From Streptomyces vietnamensis (lineage in GTDB: Bacteria > Actinomycetota > Actinomycetes > Streptomycetales > Streptomycetaceae), in contig NZ_CP010407.1 of the NCBI RefSeq assembly GCF_000830005.1, positions 4,383,001-4,447,000 on the forward strand: 64,000 bases of DNA. Reading direction: 5' to 3'. Every line of letters starts with the position of its first letter. The stretch's first letter is position 1. Below, one piece after another: positions 35,061 through 43,854 of this stretch. The translations under genes and the position numbers were made by a program. A model generated the notes under the pieces. It worked only from the letters and a program-made list of their open reading frames with translations. It did no database searches and was not told the origin of the DNA.

Positions 35061-35690
35061 GTGAACGCACTCACCTTCTCCGCCGCCTTCATCGCCTTCT
35101 TCTCCGTCGTCGGGCCCCCGAAGGTGCTCCTCGCCTTCGCCGGCCTCGCCCAGGTCCACGAGGTCCGCCAGCTGCGGACCATCGCGCTCATCTCCTCCGG
35201 CGCGGCCGTCCTCGTCGGCCTCGTCACCGGCATCGCGGCACCCTGGCTGCTCGACCTCTTCCACATCAGCACGCCCGCCCTCCAGCTCGCGGGCGGCGTC
35301 ATCTTCTTCATCTACGCCGTCGGCCTCGTCCTCGGCCTCCACTTCGGCTCCGACGGCACCCACCAGGACTCCCCGGACCTGGTCAGCGGGGTGCGCGAGC
35401 TGCTCATGCCGTACGTCGTGAGCCCGCTCGCCATGACCGCGGTGCTCATCGAGGCGGCCGCCCGCGACTCCTTCACCTGGCGCTCGACGGTCGTCGGCGC
35501 GTACGTGTCGGTCATCGTCCTCGACCTCGTCTGCGTCCTGCTCCTCGCCCGGATCCTGCGCCGCACCCACCACGCCACGATCGAGCTCCTCGGCCGCCTG
35601 CTCGGCCTGCTGCTCGCCGCCGTCGGCGTCGACCTGGTCCTCGACGGCCTCTACGACCTGGGCGTCCCGGGCCTGGAGGCCCGCCACTAG
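35061..35690 (+). CDS. MarC family integral membrane protein
   Basis: 209 residues from a GTG at 35061 (VNALTFSAAFIAFFSVVGPPKVLLAFAGL). It has six hydrophobic helices. The PPK after the first helix and the mid-protein MPYVVSPLAMTAVLIEAA segment are the two half-repeats typical of MarC/UPF0056 proteins. Despite the name, the family is not shown to give drug resistance; it is probably a transporter. Transcribed alone, it ends in a large perfect hairpin. Confidence 0.85.
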   Translation: MNALTFSAAFIAFFSVVGPPKVLLAFAGLAQVHEVRQLRTIALISSGAAVLVGLVTGIAAPWLLDLFHISTPALQLAGGVIFFIYAVGLVLGLHFGSDGTHQDSPDLVSGVRELLMPYVVSPLAMTAVLIEAAARDSFTWRSTVVGAYVSVIVLDLVCVLLLARILRRTHHATIELLGRLLGLLLAAVGVDLVLDGLYDLGVPGLEARH

Positions 35691-35729
35691 GGCCTGTCCG
35701 GCGGATCAGGGTCGGACAGGCCCTAGTGG
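35684..35729. terminator. bidirectional terminator spanning two stop codons
   Basis: Perfect 17-bp arms (CCACTAGGGCCTGTCCG at 35684-35700 and its complement at 35713-35729) with a 12-nt loop. The stop codons of both convergent genes (TAG at 35688-35690 and, on the minus strand, 35723-35725) lie within the arms. Confidence 0.85.
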
Positions 35730-36898
35730 GCGCTCAACTCCCGCTCCAACGGCGTCCGGAACCGGGGCGTCACCCGCACGTCCCCCAGCCACTCCGCGAG
35801 CCGCTCCGCCTCCGCCCCGATCGCCCGCTCCGCCTCCGCGCCCACGTCGGCGAGCAGCCGGCGGACGAGGGAGCCGTCCGGGCGCTGCGCCCAGCCGCCG
35901 ACGATCCGGCCGTTCCACCACACCGTCGGCCCGATGTTCCCGCTGCGGTCGAACAGCGCCGCCCGATGGTCCGGGTCCAGGTACCAGTCACGGCCCTGCC
36001 AGCCCATCGCCGTCGGGTCGAGCGCGGGCAGCAGCGCCGCCCACGGTTCCGGCGACGCCACGGGCTCCAGGTCGTCCGGCAGGACGAACCCCGTCCCCCC
36101 GTCCACCGCCACCGACACCGCCCCCACCGCCGCGAGCGCCTTGCGCACGTCGGTGACCTTCCACCCCGTCCACCACGTCAGATCCGCCTCGGTCGCAGGC
36201 CCGCACGCCCCGAGCCAGTGCCCGAGCAGCTCCGCCCGCGCCTCCGCCGGATCCCGTACGGGATGCTCCTCGGCGAGCGCCCACCGGAAGCGGCTCGACG
36301 TCCACGAACCCTGCGGCCTGCCCCGTACGATCCGGCCCTCCATGCCGAGCACCCGCAGCACCCGGCTGGCGACCGACTGCACGCCCTCCTGGCGCGTCCC
36401 GGCCCCGTACACATACGTCGACCTCAACCTCGGTACGGCACCGCCGAGTTCGGCCCCGGTCGCCTCGCCCCGTACGGCCAACTCTCCGAGTACGAGCCGC
36501 TCGGTCTCCGCGAGCCACTCCCCGTCGAAGTCGCTGCCGGCCGCCAAGTGCTTGAGGAGCGTGGTGCGTTCGCGTACGGCAGCGGGCCGGGTCGTCGAGG
36601 CCTGGACGGCGGCGGCGAGGGAGGAAGGGAAGACGAAGACCGTGTGCCGCATGCCGTGCATACGGACCAGGGACCCGTCCTCGTACAGCGCCCGCTCCAC
36701 CGCCCCGACCGGCTCGACGCCCTCGGCCAGCCGGGCCGCCACCGCGAGGAACACGCTCGCCGGATCCGTCCCGTGCAGCGCCACCAGCGCGTCCGCGACC
36801 TCCGCCGCCGACCCGGCCCGCGCGCTCCCGGCCAGCCGGTGCCGCACCCCGAGCCGGGCCCGCCGCTCGGCCGCATCGATGATCCTGGTCTCTCCCAT
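35723..36898 (-). CDS. winged-helix DNA-binding protein of the AlkX/YcaQ-like HTH_42 family
   Basis: 391 residues from the ATG at 36898 (an ATG 9 bp upstream is also possible). It starts ETRIIDAAERRARLGVRHRLAG, followed by VADALVALHGTDPASVFLAVAARL, and later LTWWTGWKVTDVRKALAAV and LPALDPTAMGWQGRDWYLDP, all typical of the HTH_42 family. Some relatives (AlkZ/YcaQ) are DNA glycosylases that unhook crosslinks; others are uncharacterised. The catalytic Gln-x-Gln/Asp motif of AlkZ is not evident, so glycosylase activity is doubtful. Confidence 0.82.
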   Translation of the reverse strand: MGETRIIDAAERRARLGVRHRLAGSARAGSAAEVADALVALHGTDPASVFLAVAARLAEGVEPVGAVERALYEDGSLVRMHGMRHTVFVFPSSLAAAVQASTTRPAAVRERTTLLKHLAAGSDFDGEWLAETERLVLGELAVRGEATGAELGGAVPRLRSTYVYGAGTRQEGVQSVASRVLRVLGMEGRIVRGRPQGSWTSSRFRWALAEEHPVRDPAEARAELLGHWLGACGPATEADLTWWTGWKVTDVRKALAAVGAVSVAVDGGTGFVLPDDLEPVASPEPWAALLPALDPTAMGWQGRDWYLDPDHRAALFDRSGNIGPTVWWNGRIVGGWAQRPDGSLVRRLLADVGAEAERAIGAEAERLAEWLGDVRVTPRFRTPLERELSAH

Positions 36899-36913
36899 GG
36901 GCCCCATGATGGT

Positions 36914-37099
36914 TCAGGAGCCGGTCGAGTCGAGGAACTCCGTCACGGTCCTCACGAACTCGTCCTCCTCCTCGAACAGCGCCTCGTCCTCTGCACCCCG
37001 CCGCCGGGCACGGAGGCGGGGGAGCGCCTCGCGCTGCTCCGGGTGGTGGGCAGGGAACAGTTCACGCCCGCCATGTGGGGGTCGGCCGGCGGCAAGGGG
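36914..37099 (-). pseudogene. in-frame open remnant after the hydrolase stop
   Basis: Immediately after the TGA of the hydrolase gene (37100-37102, minus strand) the same frame stays open for 61 codons to a TGA at 36914-36916. It encodes GRELFPAHHPEQREALPRLR, then RGAEDEALFEEEDEFVRTVTEF, ending LDSTGS. It has no start codon of its own. Composition looks protein-coding (a charged amphipathic C-terminus), so it may be the tail of a lost gene, or a readthrough extension. Confidence 0.4.
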
Positions 37100-37975
37100 T
37101 CAGTGCGGGAGTTCGAGGATCAGCCCGCCGAGCACCTCGGGCCGCTCCAGATGCACATCGTGCCCGACGCCGGGCAGGCTCACGCCGTGGAGCCGGGGCT
37201 GGATCCGCGCCATCTCCGCGTACTCGTCACCGCTGATGATCCCCTCCTCGCCGAGGACGACGAGGGCGGGGCAGTCGACGGCGGCCCACTCCGCCCAGAA
37301 GTCCCGCCGGGTGAGCTCGTCGAGGGACCGCTCCATGACGTCGGGTTCGAAACGGGGCCAAAGCCCACCGTCACGCTCCTCGAGCCCATCGGCCCACCCC
37401 TCTCCCACGGCCCGCTTCCCGTTCCCCAGGTACGAGACGGCGGCCTCCCGCGAAGGGAACGGCACCGGCCAGGCCCGCAGCCAGCCCCCGATCTGCTCCG
37501 GAAGACCGGGCTCGGCACCGCCGGGCCCGGCCTCGACGAGGACGAGGGCGCGCGGCAGACCGGGGTGGGCGGCGGCGGTGAGGAGGGCGGTGTGCCCGCC
37601 GAGCGACTGCCCGACCAACAGGGGCCGTACGAGCCCGAGTTCCTCGACGACGGCGACGACGTCGGCGACGTACGCGGCACGCGAGACGTCCGCCGGATGC
37701 CGCTCGCCGGCACCGTGCCCGCGCTGGTCGAGGGCGACGACCCGGTGGCCGGCGTCCCGGAGCAGCCGGGCGAGGCCGTCCCACTCGCCGGAATGCCCGG
37801 CGAGCCCGTGGAGGAGGAGGGCGTCGGGCCCGGAACCGCCCCAGTCGCGGCAGGAGAGCCGTACCCCGTCACGTACGAGAACACGCTCGGTCCAAGAAGC
37901 CCCGGAAGGCCCGGCAGGCCCGGCAGACCCGGAAGAGCCGGAAGAGCTGAAAGACCCGGAAGGGAAGATCACCAC
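37100..37975 (-). CDS. alpha/beta hydrolase
   Basis: 291 residues from a GTG at 37975 (a GTG 3 bp downstream is also possible); GGGAGG lies just upstream. An N-terminal Ser/Gly/Pro-rich tail (about 25 residues) precedes the fold. Motifs: DALLLHGLAGHSGEW, VVALDQRGHGAGERHP, and the nucleophile LLVGQSLGGHTAL. The acid is in VVLGEEGIIS and the His in LPGVGHDVHLERP. An esterase or haloperoxidase-like enzyme of unknown substrate. It is followed in frame by an open remnant. Confidence 0.88.
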   Translation of the reverse strand: MVIFPSGSFSSSGSSGSAGPAGPSGASWTERVLVRDGVRLSCRDWGGSGPDALLLHGLAGHSGEWDGLARLLRDAGHRVVALDQRGHGAGERHPADVSRAAYVADVVAVVEELGLVRPLLVGQSLGGHTALLTAAAHPGLPRALVLVEAGPGGAEPGLPEQIGGWLRAWPVPFPSREAAVSYLGNGKRAVGEGWADGLEERDGGLWPRFEPDVMERSLDELTRRDFWAEWAAVDCPALVVLGEEGIISGDEYAEMARIQPRLHGVSLPGVGHDVHLERPEVLGGLILELPH

Positions 37976-38004
37976 CCCATCCTCCCTCACGAACCTCACG
38001 AACC

Positions 38005-38982
38005 TCACGGATGAAGGAGCTGATCGGCGACGGCGGTACGGGCGTAGAGGACGGAGCGGCCGCTGCGGTGGGCGGTGACGAGGCCGGCGTTCCGGAGGGC
38101 GATGAGGTGCTGGGAGACGCCGGCGGCGGACATGCCGCAGTGCGCGGCGAGCTGGGTGGTGGAGGCGGGGGTGTCGAGCTCGGTGAGGAGCAGGGTGCGG
38201 GAGCGACCGAGGACGGCGGCGACGGCATCGGTGGCGGCGGTGGTGCGAGGCTCCCAAACTCCGCCGAACCCTCGTGCGGGATAGGCGAGTTGAGGAGGAT
38301 CAGGATGAACGGACCGGGTGAGGACCTGGGGCCAGGCGAAGACGGAGGGGATGAGCAGCAGCCCGGATCCGGCCTGGTCGCGGGTGAGGGAGCAGTGCCG
38401 CCGTACGAGCCGCAGGGTGCCGTCGTCCCACCGTACGGTCTCGTGGAGTTCGCTCAGGACCCGCGCCGAACCGTGCTCGGCGACCTGCCGCGCCCGGTGG
38501 AAGACGTCGGCCTCCAGGACCTTCTGGATGCGGGCCCAGTAGGGGGCGAGGGCGAGCTCCCAGTACGTCTCGATCTCGTCGGCGACCTTGGGGAGGACGG
38601 CCGGGGGATCCTCGCGCAGAGACCGGAGCCGAGCCGGGTCGACCCTCTTCCCCTCCAAGGTGTCGAGGTCGTCGATCACGTCCTCGGCGGGGGCGCGGCG
38701 GATGGCGTCGAGCTCGGCGTCGAGGGTGGGGAAGGGCCCGGCGGGGGTGGGGTTGAGGAAGTCGGCGAGGTAGCCGCTGCCGGGGATGAGGGCGGCGAGC
38801 CAGCCGCGATCGAGCCCGGCGCGGACGATCCGGGGCCGGACCTGGGCGGCCCAGCGCCCGTGGGGGGCGGAGTCGGGCCGGTGGGCGACGATGCGGTAGC
38901 TGGTGACGACCTCCCACATGGGGGAGACGGCGAAACGGGTCTGGGCGAGGTCGGCGGCGGAGAAACTGAGCCCGGCTTCCAT
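38005..38982 (-). CDS. ArsR-type regulator with DUF5937-like N-terminal domain
   Basis: 325 residues (ATG at 38982; GTG at 38991 is possible). The N-terminal 230 residues (SFSAADLAQTRFAVSPMWEVVTSYRI) are the DUF5937-type domain seen in large Streptomyces ArsR proteins. The C-terminal winged helix is AVLGRSRTLLLTELDTPASTTQLAAHCGMSAAGVSQHLIALRNAGLVTAHRSGRSVLYA. No metal-binding Cys motif is visible in helix alpha3, so the signal is probably not a metal. It is divergent from an MFS gene and likely represses it. Confidence 0.88.
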   Translation of the reverse strand: MEAGLSFSAADLAQTRFAVSPMWEVVTSYRIVAHRPDSAPHGRWAAQVRPRIVRAGLDRGWLAALIPGSGYLADFLNPTPAGPFPTLDAELDAIRRAPAEDVIDDLDTLEGKRVDPARLRSLREDPPAVLPKVADEIETYWELALAPYWARIQKVLEADVFHRARQVAEHGSARVLSELHETVRWDDGTLRLVRRHCSLTRDQAGSGLLLIPSVFAWPQVLTRSVHPDPPQLAYPARGFGGVWEPRTTAATDAVAAVLGRSRTLLLTELDTPASTTQLAAHCGMSAAGVSQHLIALRNAGLVTAHRSGRSVLYARTAVADQLLHP

Positions 38983-39003
38983 GCGTGCCACGTCCTGGAG
39001 TAG

Positions 39004-39042
39004 GCGAATGGATTCGCTCTGACCTTAATCATTGGAGGGTCA
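39004..39042. promoter_or_regulatory. operator region between ArsR and MFS genes
   Basis: Two palindromes lie in the spacer: perfect GCGAATGGATTCGC (39004-39017), and a looser repeat CTGACC (39019-39024) with GGTCAG (about 39038-39043). Either could be the ArsR operator; the first is better conserved and close to the regulator's start. Confidence 0.6.
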
Positions 39043-39068
39043 GGACTGCGGAAAACCAAACTCCCCCC

Positions 39069-40277
39069 ATGCCTTCGACACGCACGTCCACCTCAGCGTT
39101 CCGCAGCCTCCCGTCCGTCGTCTGGACGATCTTCGCGGGAACGATCGTCAACCGCCTCGGCTACCTGGTCACGCCGTTCCTGGTCTTCTTCCTCGCCTCG
39201 CGGGGAGTGACGGGCGGGGACACGACGTACGTCCTCGGCGCGCTCGGCGCGGGCAACCTGATCGGCCCGGCCGTGGGCGGCATCCTCGCGGACCGCATCG
39301 GCCGCCGCCCCACGATGCTGATCGGCCTGATCGGCGCGGCGGCGGCGCAGGGGGCGCTGTTCCTGGCGCCGGGGGTGTGGACGATGGCGGCGGCGGCGCT
39401 GCTGATCAGCGCGGCCGGCAGCACGGTCTCCCCGGCGGCGTACGCGATGCTGGCGGACGCCGTCGACAGCGAACGGCGCCGGCGCGCGTACGCCCTCTTC
39501 GGCTGGGGCGTGAACATCGGCACGGCGGTGTCGGGCGTCCTGGGCGGCTATCTGGCGGCCCAGGGCTACTGGCTCCTGTTCGCGGTGGACGCGGGCTCGA
39601 TGCTGCTGTACGCGCTGGTGGTGGCGGTCCGCCTCCCGGAACCGAAGCGGTCGGCCCCGGCGGAGCGCTCTCAGGACGGCATCGGCTACGGGGTGGTGGC
39701 TCGAGACCGCCTGGCGATGCTCCTGCTCCCCCTCTTCGGCGTCCAGCTTTTCGTCTACTCGCTGACCGAGGTCGCGCTCCCGCTGGCCGTCCGCGACAGC
39801 GGCCTCTCGCCGGCGGTGTACGGGGCGATGGCGGCGATCAACGCGGTCATGGTGGTCGCGCTGCAGCCGTTCGCGACGGCGTGGCTGTCCCGGTTCCCGC
39901 AACTGGCGGTACAGAGCACGGGCAGCGCACTGATAGCGCTGGGAGTCGCGCTGACCGGTCTCGCTGACAGCATCGCCGGCTACACGCTGTCGGTCGTGGT
40001 CTGGTCACTCGGCGAGGTGGTGGTGGCGGGCATCGCGGCAGGCCTCTTCGCCAACCTGGCCCCGGCCCACGCCCGCGGCCGCTACCAGGGCGCCTTCAGC
40101 TGGACGTGGGGAGTGGCCCGCTTCGGCGCCCTCACCCTGGGAGTGACGACGTACACGACGCTGGGCCCGGCGACCCTGTGGTGGACGGCGCTGGTGGCGG
40201 GCACGGCATCAGCGGCGACGACGCTGACCCTGAGGACCCGCATCGAGAGCCGCACGACCCACGAACTGACGGCATGA
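39069..40277 (+). CDS. MFS transporter, 12-helix MdtH/YfcJ-like
   Basis: 402 residues with 12 helices. Helix 1 is FAGTIVNRLGYLVTPFLVFFLA, the 2-3 loop carries the motif GGILADRIGRRPTML, and DAVDSERRRRAYALFGWGVNIGTAVSGVLGGYLA covers helices 4-5. This is the DHA1/MdtH-like group of exporters. It is divergent from the DUF5937/ArsR gene and most likely regulated by it. A strong hairpin terminator follows the gene. Confidence 0.88.
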   Translation: MPSTRTSTSAFRSLPSVVWTIFAGTIVNRLGYLVTPFLVFFLASRGVTGGDTTYVLGALGAGNLIGPAVGGILADRIGRRPTMLIGLIGAAAAQGALFLAPGVWTMAAAALLISAAGSTVSPAAYAMLADAVDSERRRRAYALFGWGVNIGTAVSGVLGGYLAAQGYWLLFAVDAGSMLLYALVVAVRLPEPKRSAPAERSQDGIGYGVVARDRLAMLLLPLFGVQLFVYSLTEVALPLAVRDSGLSPAVYGAMAAINAVMVVALQPFATAWLSRFPQLAVQSTGSALIALGVALTGLADSIAGYTLSVVVWSLGEVVVAGIAAGLFANLAPAHARGRYQGAFSWTWGVARFGALTLGVTTYTTLGPATLWWTALVAGTASAATTLTLRTRIESRTTHELTA

Positions 40278-40296
40278 GGAACTGCTCGCCTCCGGC

Positions 40297-40344
40297 ACGG
40301 CAGTGGGCCACGAGCACGTCGGCGTGCTCGTGGCCCACTGCCGT
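40297..40344. terminator. long perfect hairpin terminator
   Basis: 22-bp perfect arms (acggcagtgggccacgagca continuing to 40318, and its complement at 40323-40344) with a 4-nt loop. It sits between the MFS gene and the convergent ABC permease gene. Confidence 0.85.
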
Positions 40345-40450
40345 CCTCGCCCTTCCACCAGGAGACGAGCTCCCTGTGCGTGGCGAGCGGCGAGTCCCGA
40401 ATGACCTCCGGGTAAGCGAACGGACACCTGAAGGACAGGACCCCGAACGA

Positions 40451-42706
40451 TCAGTCCCGCCGAATGTGCTCGGGATCGATGTGCCGCCGCACCATGGGAA
40501 CGGAGGCGACCGCGGCGGCGAGCACGACCCCCAGCGCACAGGCGAACAGCAAGGGCAACCCCTCCCAGTCCCAGTGCACCGCACCACCCCCGGTGATCAG
40601 ATAACTGGACTCGGCGAGCCACCCGGTGACGATCGCCGCCCCCAACCCCACCACCAACGGCAACACCACCTGCACCACCTGCACCACCCGCAAGGTCCCC
40701 GCCCGAGCCCCCAACAAGGCCAACGCCGTCACCTGCCCCCGCCGCTCCATGGCCCGATCGGCCACAGACACGACGAACGCGGCCACCCCGATCACGAGCC
40801 CGAGCACCATCCCGACCACCAGCAGACTCCGAATCACGGTCAACTGAGCTAGCGAGTCGATGACGATCCCCACGGGCTCGACGGATGCGGTGGGCGCGAT
40901 GGCCCCGATCCCGTCGAGAACGGCACGGACGGTGCCGGGGTCGGAGGCGCTGACTAGAACGAAGCGCGAGTCTGCGAGCTGAGTGCCTTGGGGGAGCAGT
41001 GAGGGAGGAATGAGCAGGCTTGGCCCGACAAACTCCGAGGGCTCGTAGGCTTGAACGGTGACGACATCCTGAGGTACAGGGACAACCAGTTTCCGCCCAC
41101 TGTTGAGTAGGAACGGGAAGCTGGCGCCGGGGCGGGCGTCCTCGTCAAATAAGAAGGTCGGATCCTTGATCCGCAGCACCTTGTTGTCGACGCATCCGTG
41201 TGTTGTCTTGGTGAAGGCCGCCAATTGAGCGCACGTAGCAATGACGCCCTGGACCCTGGGCAGGTCCTCCTCCACGGTAGGGATCCATGAAGGGGCGATC
41301 AGACCATGGGCCTGCACTCCACTCAAAGCGGTCAATTGTGTGCGCTGCTGTGTACTCAGCTGCGACACCGGAAGGCTGTACTCCTGAATTGGGGCCGTCC
41401 GGCGACTGACCTGATCCAGTTCGATGAGTACCCCTTGCGTGAGCGAGGCACCGAATACCAGCAGCACAAGACCGGTCACGACCCGAAGTGCGCCACCAGG
41501 GTCGACTTCCGTGCGTCGCATGGCCAACGACAGAGGCAGCGATTTCGACGTTGATGCAAGGCGCTTGGACAGCCACGATGTGATCGGAGCCAGCCCGAAT
41601 ACAAGCCCCGCCCCGGTCAACAGTACTGCGCCAGGAACCAGTGCAGCGCTGCCAGAGTCACCTGACGGATCCCGACCCAACGCACTGAGCAGGCAGTATC
41701 CGCCGATAATCCCGAGCCCGGGGACCAGTAAGAACGTCCCGTACTTCTTGGGAGGTTTCCCTTCGCCAGTGCGGCGGACGCTGATGGGAGACTGGGTAGC
41801 CCGCCGCGCACTGATCTGGCCTACGGCCCACGCGAGAGCCGGACACCCCAGTAGACAAACGGCGATGGTTACCCCCTCGGGCCGCCCATCGGCTGGGTAC
41901 CAGTGCAGTCCTGGCAATCCGACCCGGGCCATGACTTCGTTGCACCCGAGATAACCGATGAGTCCAACCAATGCCCCGACGAAGGCGGCGACCACGATCT
42001 CTCCGGCATTGACCCGCAACGTGTCCTTCGCACTGAGGCCGACGAGCCGAAGCGCGGCGAGCCGGCGCGCACGAGACTCTCCGGAGAGCCGCGCGCAGAC
42101 AGAGAGGAAGATGACGAGAGGGAGCAGCACGATGCAGCCGAGAGTGAACCGCAGGATGTCCAGGGTGGATGGCTCGATGAGCTCGTGCTGCATGTACTCG
42201 GTGCCGAAGTGACCGAGCGCCGCCGCCCCGGTTAGCTCATCCGGGCTGGTGCCGATGTAGGCGTAAAGCTCGTCGGGACCTGCGAGCCCCGGCGGGGCAA
42301 TCGTGCCGGTCACACGGCCGGGTACGAGTCCCGCAGCGTGCGGGTTGGCAGCCAAGATCTCGCCCAGCTTCGGCGAAACGATTGCCTCGCCTGCACGAGG
42401 GAGTTCCTTGATTCCCGGGGGAACCGGCAGAGGCCCAGGGCCTGTGCGAGCAATGAAGATCCGTCGCAACGGTTGTGAGCCGTAGGGGTCCAGGAATTCT
42501 TGGTAGACGGCGTTGCTGTTCTTGGCGGACTGTACCGATCGGATCGTCACCCGAGCATCGCTGGCAGCGATGATCGTCGGAATGGTGAGTGAGGCGGCCA
42601 GGCAGGCAACGCCGAGTGCGGACCCGAAGGCCATCAGGAGGAACCGGACCCGGGCCCTGCGCCCGCTGCGCAATAGCAAGCGCATGCCAAGGACGAACGC
42701 GTTCAC
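40451..42706 (-). CDS. ABC transporter permease, FtsX type
   Basis: 751 residues from a GTG at 42706. It has an N-terminal helix (FLLMAFGSALGVACLAASL), a first FtsX core of three helices (about 190-310), a central four-helix part, a second extracytoplasmic loop of about 200 residues, and a C-terminal FtsX core (VIRSLLVVGMVLGLVIGVAAFVVSVADRAMERRGQVTALALLGA). This is the layout of MacB/LolE-like exporters of actinobacteria. GC content is lower than that of flanking genes. It overlaps the ATPase gene by 4 bp and probably works with it to export or extract an envelope substrate. Confidence 0.88.
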   Translation of the reverse strand: MNAFVLGMRLLLRSGRRARVRFLLMAFGSALGVACLAASLTIPTIIAASDARVTIRSVQSAKNSNAVYQEFLDPYGSQPLRRIFIARTGPGPLPVPPGIKELPRAGEAIVSPKLGEILAANPHAAGLVPGRVTGTIAPPGLAGPDELYAYIGTSPDELTGAAALGHFGTEYMQHELIEPSTLDILRFTLGCIVLLPLVIFLSVCARLSGESRARRLAALRLVGLSAKDTLRVNAGEIVVAAFVGALVGLIGYLGCNEVMARVGLPGLHWYPADGRPEGVTIAVCLLGCPALAWAVGQISARRATQSPISVRRTGEGKPPKKYGTFLLVPGLGIIGGYCLLSALGRDPSGDSGSAALVPGAVLLTGAGLVFGLAPITSWLSKRLASTSKSLPLSLAMRRTEVDPGGALRVVTGLVLLVFGASLTQGVLIELDQVSRRTAPIQEYSLPVSQLSTQQRTQLTALSGVQAHGLIAPSWIPTVEEDLPRVQGVIATCAQLAAFTKTTHGCVDNKVLRIKDPTFLFDEDARPGASFPFLLNSGRKLVVPVPQDVVTVQAYEPSEFVGPSLLIPPSLLPQGTQLADSRFVLVSASDPGTVRAVLDGIGAIAPTASVEPVGIVIDSLAQLTVIRSLLVVGMVLGLVIGVAAFVVSVADRAMERRGQVTALALLGARAGTLRVVQVVQVVLPLVVGLGAAIVTGWLAESSYLITGGGAVHWDWEGLPLLFACALGVVLAAAVASVPMVRRHIDPEHIRRD

Positions 42707-43377
42707 ACAGCCACCCGCTGGGCCAGCACACCGTCCGACATCGTGTACTGGGTATCGGCCTTCGCGGCGACATCGGCATCGTGAGTGACGATGACGACGG
42801 CGGTCTTCTGCCTCCGGGCAAGCTGAAGGAATTCATCCAGTACGGCAGCCGCGTTGGCGCTGTCGAGCGCCCCGGTCGGCTCATCGGCGAACACCACGTC
42901 CGGCCGGTGGACCAGAGCCCGCGCAACTGCCACACGCTGACTCTGGCCACCCGACAACTTCGACGTCCTGCGCCGCAACAGATCGCCCATCCCCAGCCGC
43001 CCGAGCACCTGGCCGGCCATCGCATGGGCGTGGGACTTACTGATCCCGGCGAGCCGGAGAGGGAGCGCTGCGTTCTCCTCGACGGTCAGTTCCGGCAGCA
43101 GTTCCCCGTACTGGAAGACGAACCCCAGGCGCGTACGACGCAGCGCACTGAGCTCCCCGTCGGGGAGGGACGAGAGCTGCTTGCTGTCGAAGGTCACCGT
43201 GCCGTTGGAAGGCGGCAGAACCCCGGCGAGGCAGTACAGCAGGGACGACTTGCCTGATCCGCTGCTGCCCATGATGGCGGCCACTTCGCCGCGCTTGAGC
43301 GAGAAATCGGCACCGGTTACCGCCTGCTGGGTGCCGTAGAAGAGATCCACGCCCTCGGCGCGGAGGATGACGTCCAT
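42703..43377 (-). CDS. ABC transporter ATP-binding protein, MacB/LolD type
   Basis: 224 residues from the ATG at 43377 (GTG at 43389 is possible). Walker A is MGSSGSGKSSLLY, the signature motif LSGGQSQRVAVARALV, Walker B VVFADEPTGALD, and the H-loop VIVTHDADVA. The short length and the sequence around QYGELLPELTVEENAALPLRLAG are typical of LolD/MacB ATPases. It pairs with the FtsX permease downstream (GTGA overlap) and follows a secreted-protein gene by about 60 bp; the three likely form one operon. Confidence 0.92.
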   Translation of the reverse strand: MDVILRAEGVDLFYGTQQAVTGADFSLKRGEVAAIMGSSGSGKSSLLYCLAGVLPPSNGTVTFDSKQLSSLPDGELSALRRTRLGFVFQYGELLPELTVEENAALPLRLAGISKSHAHAMAGQVLGRLGMGDLLRRRTSKLSGGQSQRVAVARALVHRPDVVFADEPTGALDSANAAAVLDEFLQLARRQKTAVVIVTHDADVAAKADTQYTMSDGVLAQRVAV

Positions 43378-43440
43378 CGTGCTGCGCACTCCTATGGGGG
43401 CGGGAGGCGCTGGTGAGCACCTCCCGCGAGGTTGGCTTCC

Positions 43441-43854
43441 CTACGGGCGCTTGAAGTGCTTCGTCGGCGAGCAGTTGTCAGGGTGAAGGGAGCCGCGGTT
43501 CACGCATACGCGTACGTCGGCCGTGCTCGTGTATCGAGTCGCACCGTCGTGGACGAGCTTGTCGATGAAGACGGACTTCTTCTGCGTACCATCGAAGCGA
43601 TTCCACCCGTAACCGTGCACCTTCACCAGCAGATACACGTTGTGGCCGTCGTTCACGTCGAGGTCGCGCAGCCGGCCCTTGACGTGGAAGGCGCCCTGCT
43701 GCACCTCTACCGGCTCCCACTTGTACCTTGCGTCCGTGAACTGCGCCCCCTTCGTCTTGAGGGTCGCTACTTCGTGCCACGAGTCGGCCGCCGCTACCCC
43801 CATGCCTCCAACGAACAACCCCGCAGCCACCACAGCTGCCGCCAACTTCCTCAT
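43441..43854 (-). CDS. small secreted protein of the ABC exporter operon
   Basis: 137 residues from the ATG at 43854 with AGGGGAT upstream. The signal peptide is MRKLAAAVVAAGLFVGGMGV, cleaved after AAA (AAADSW). The mature 114-residue domain is beta-rich and rich in Lys, His and Asp (WEPVEVQQGAFHVKGRLRDLDVNDGHNVYLLVKVHGYGWNRF). Two Cys near the end (VCVNRGSLHPDNCSP) could form a disulfide. I recognise no family. Its place upstream of an FtsX-type exporter suggests it is a partner of, or is protected or handled by, that system. Confidence 0.7.
   Translation of the reverse strand: MRKLAAAVVAAGLFVGGMGVAAADSWHEVATLKTKGAQFTDARYKWEPVEVQQGAFHVKGRLRDLDVNDGHNVYLLVKVHGYGWNRFDGTQKKSVFIDKLVHDGATRYTSTADVRVCVNRGSLHPDNCSPTKHFKRP

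Noticed and set aside
35723..36898. Active AlkZ-type DNA glycosylase
   Set aside because: The fold family fits, but the catalytic Gln-x-Gln/Asp motif is not evident, so activity is not claimed.
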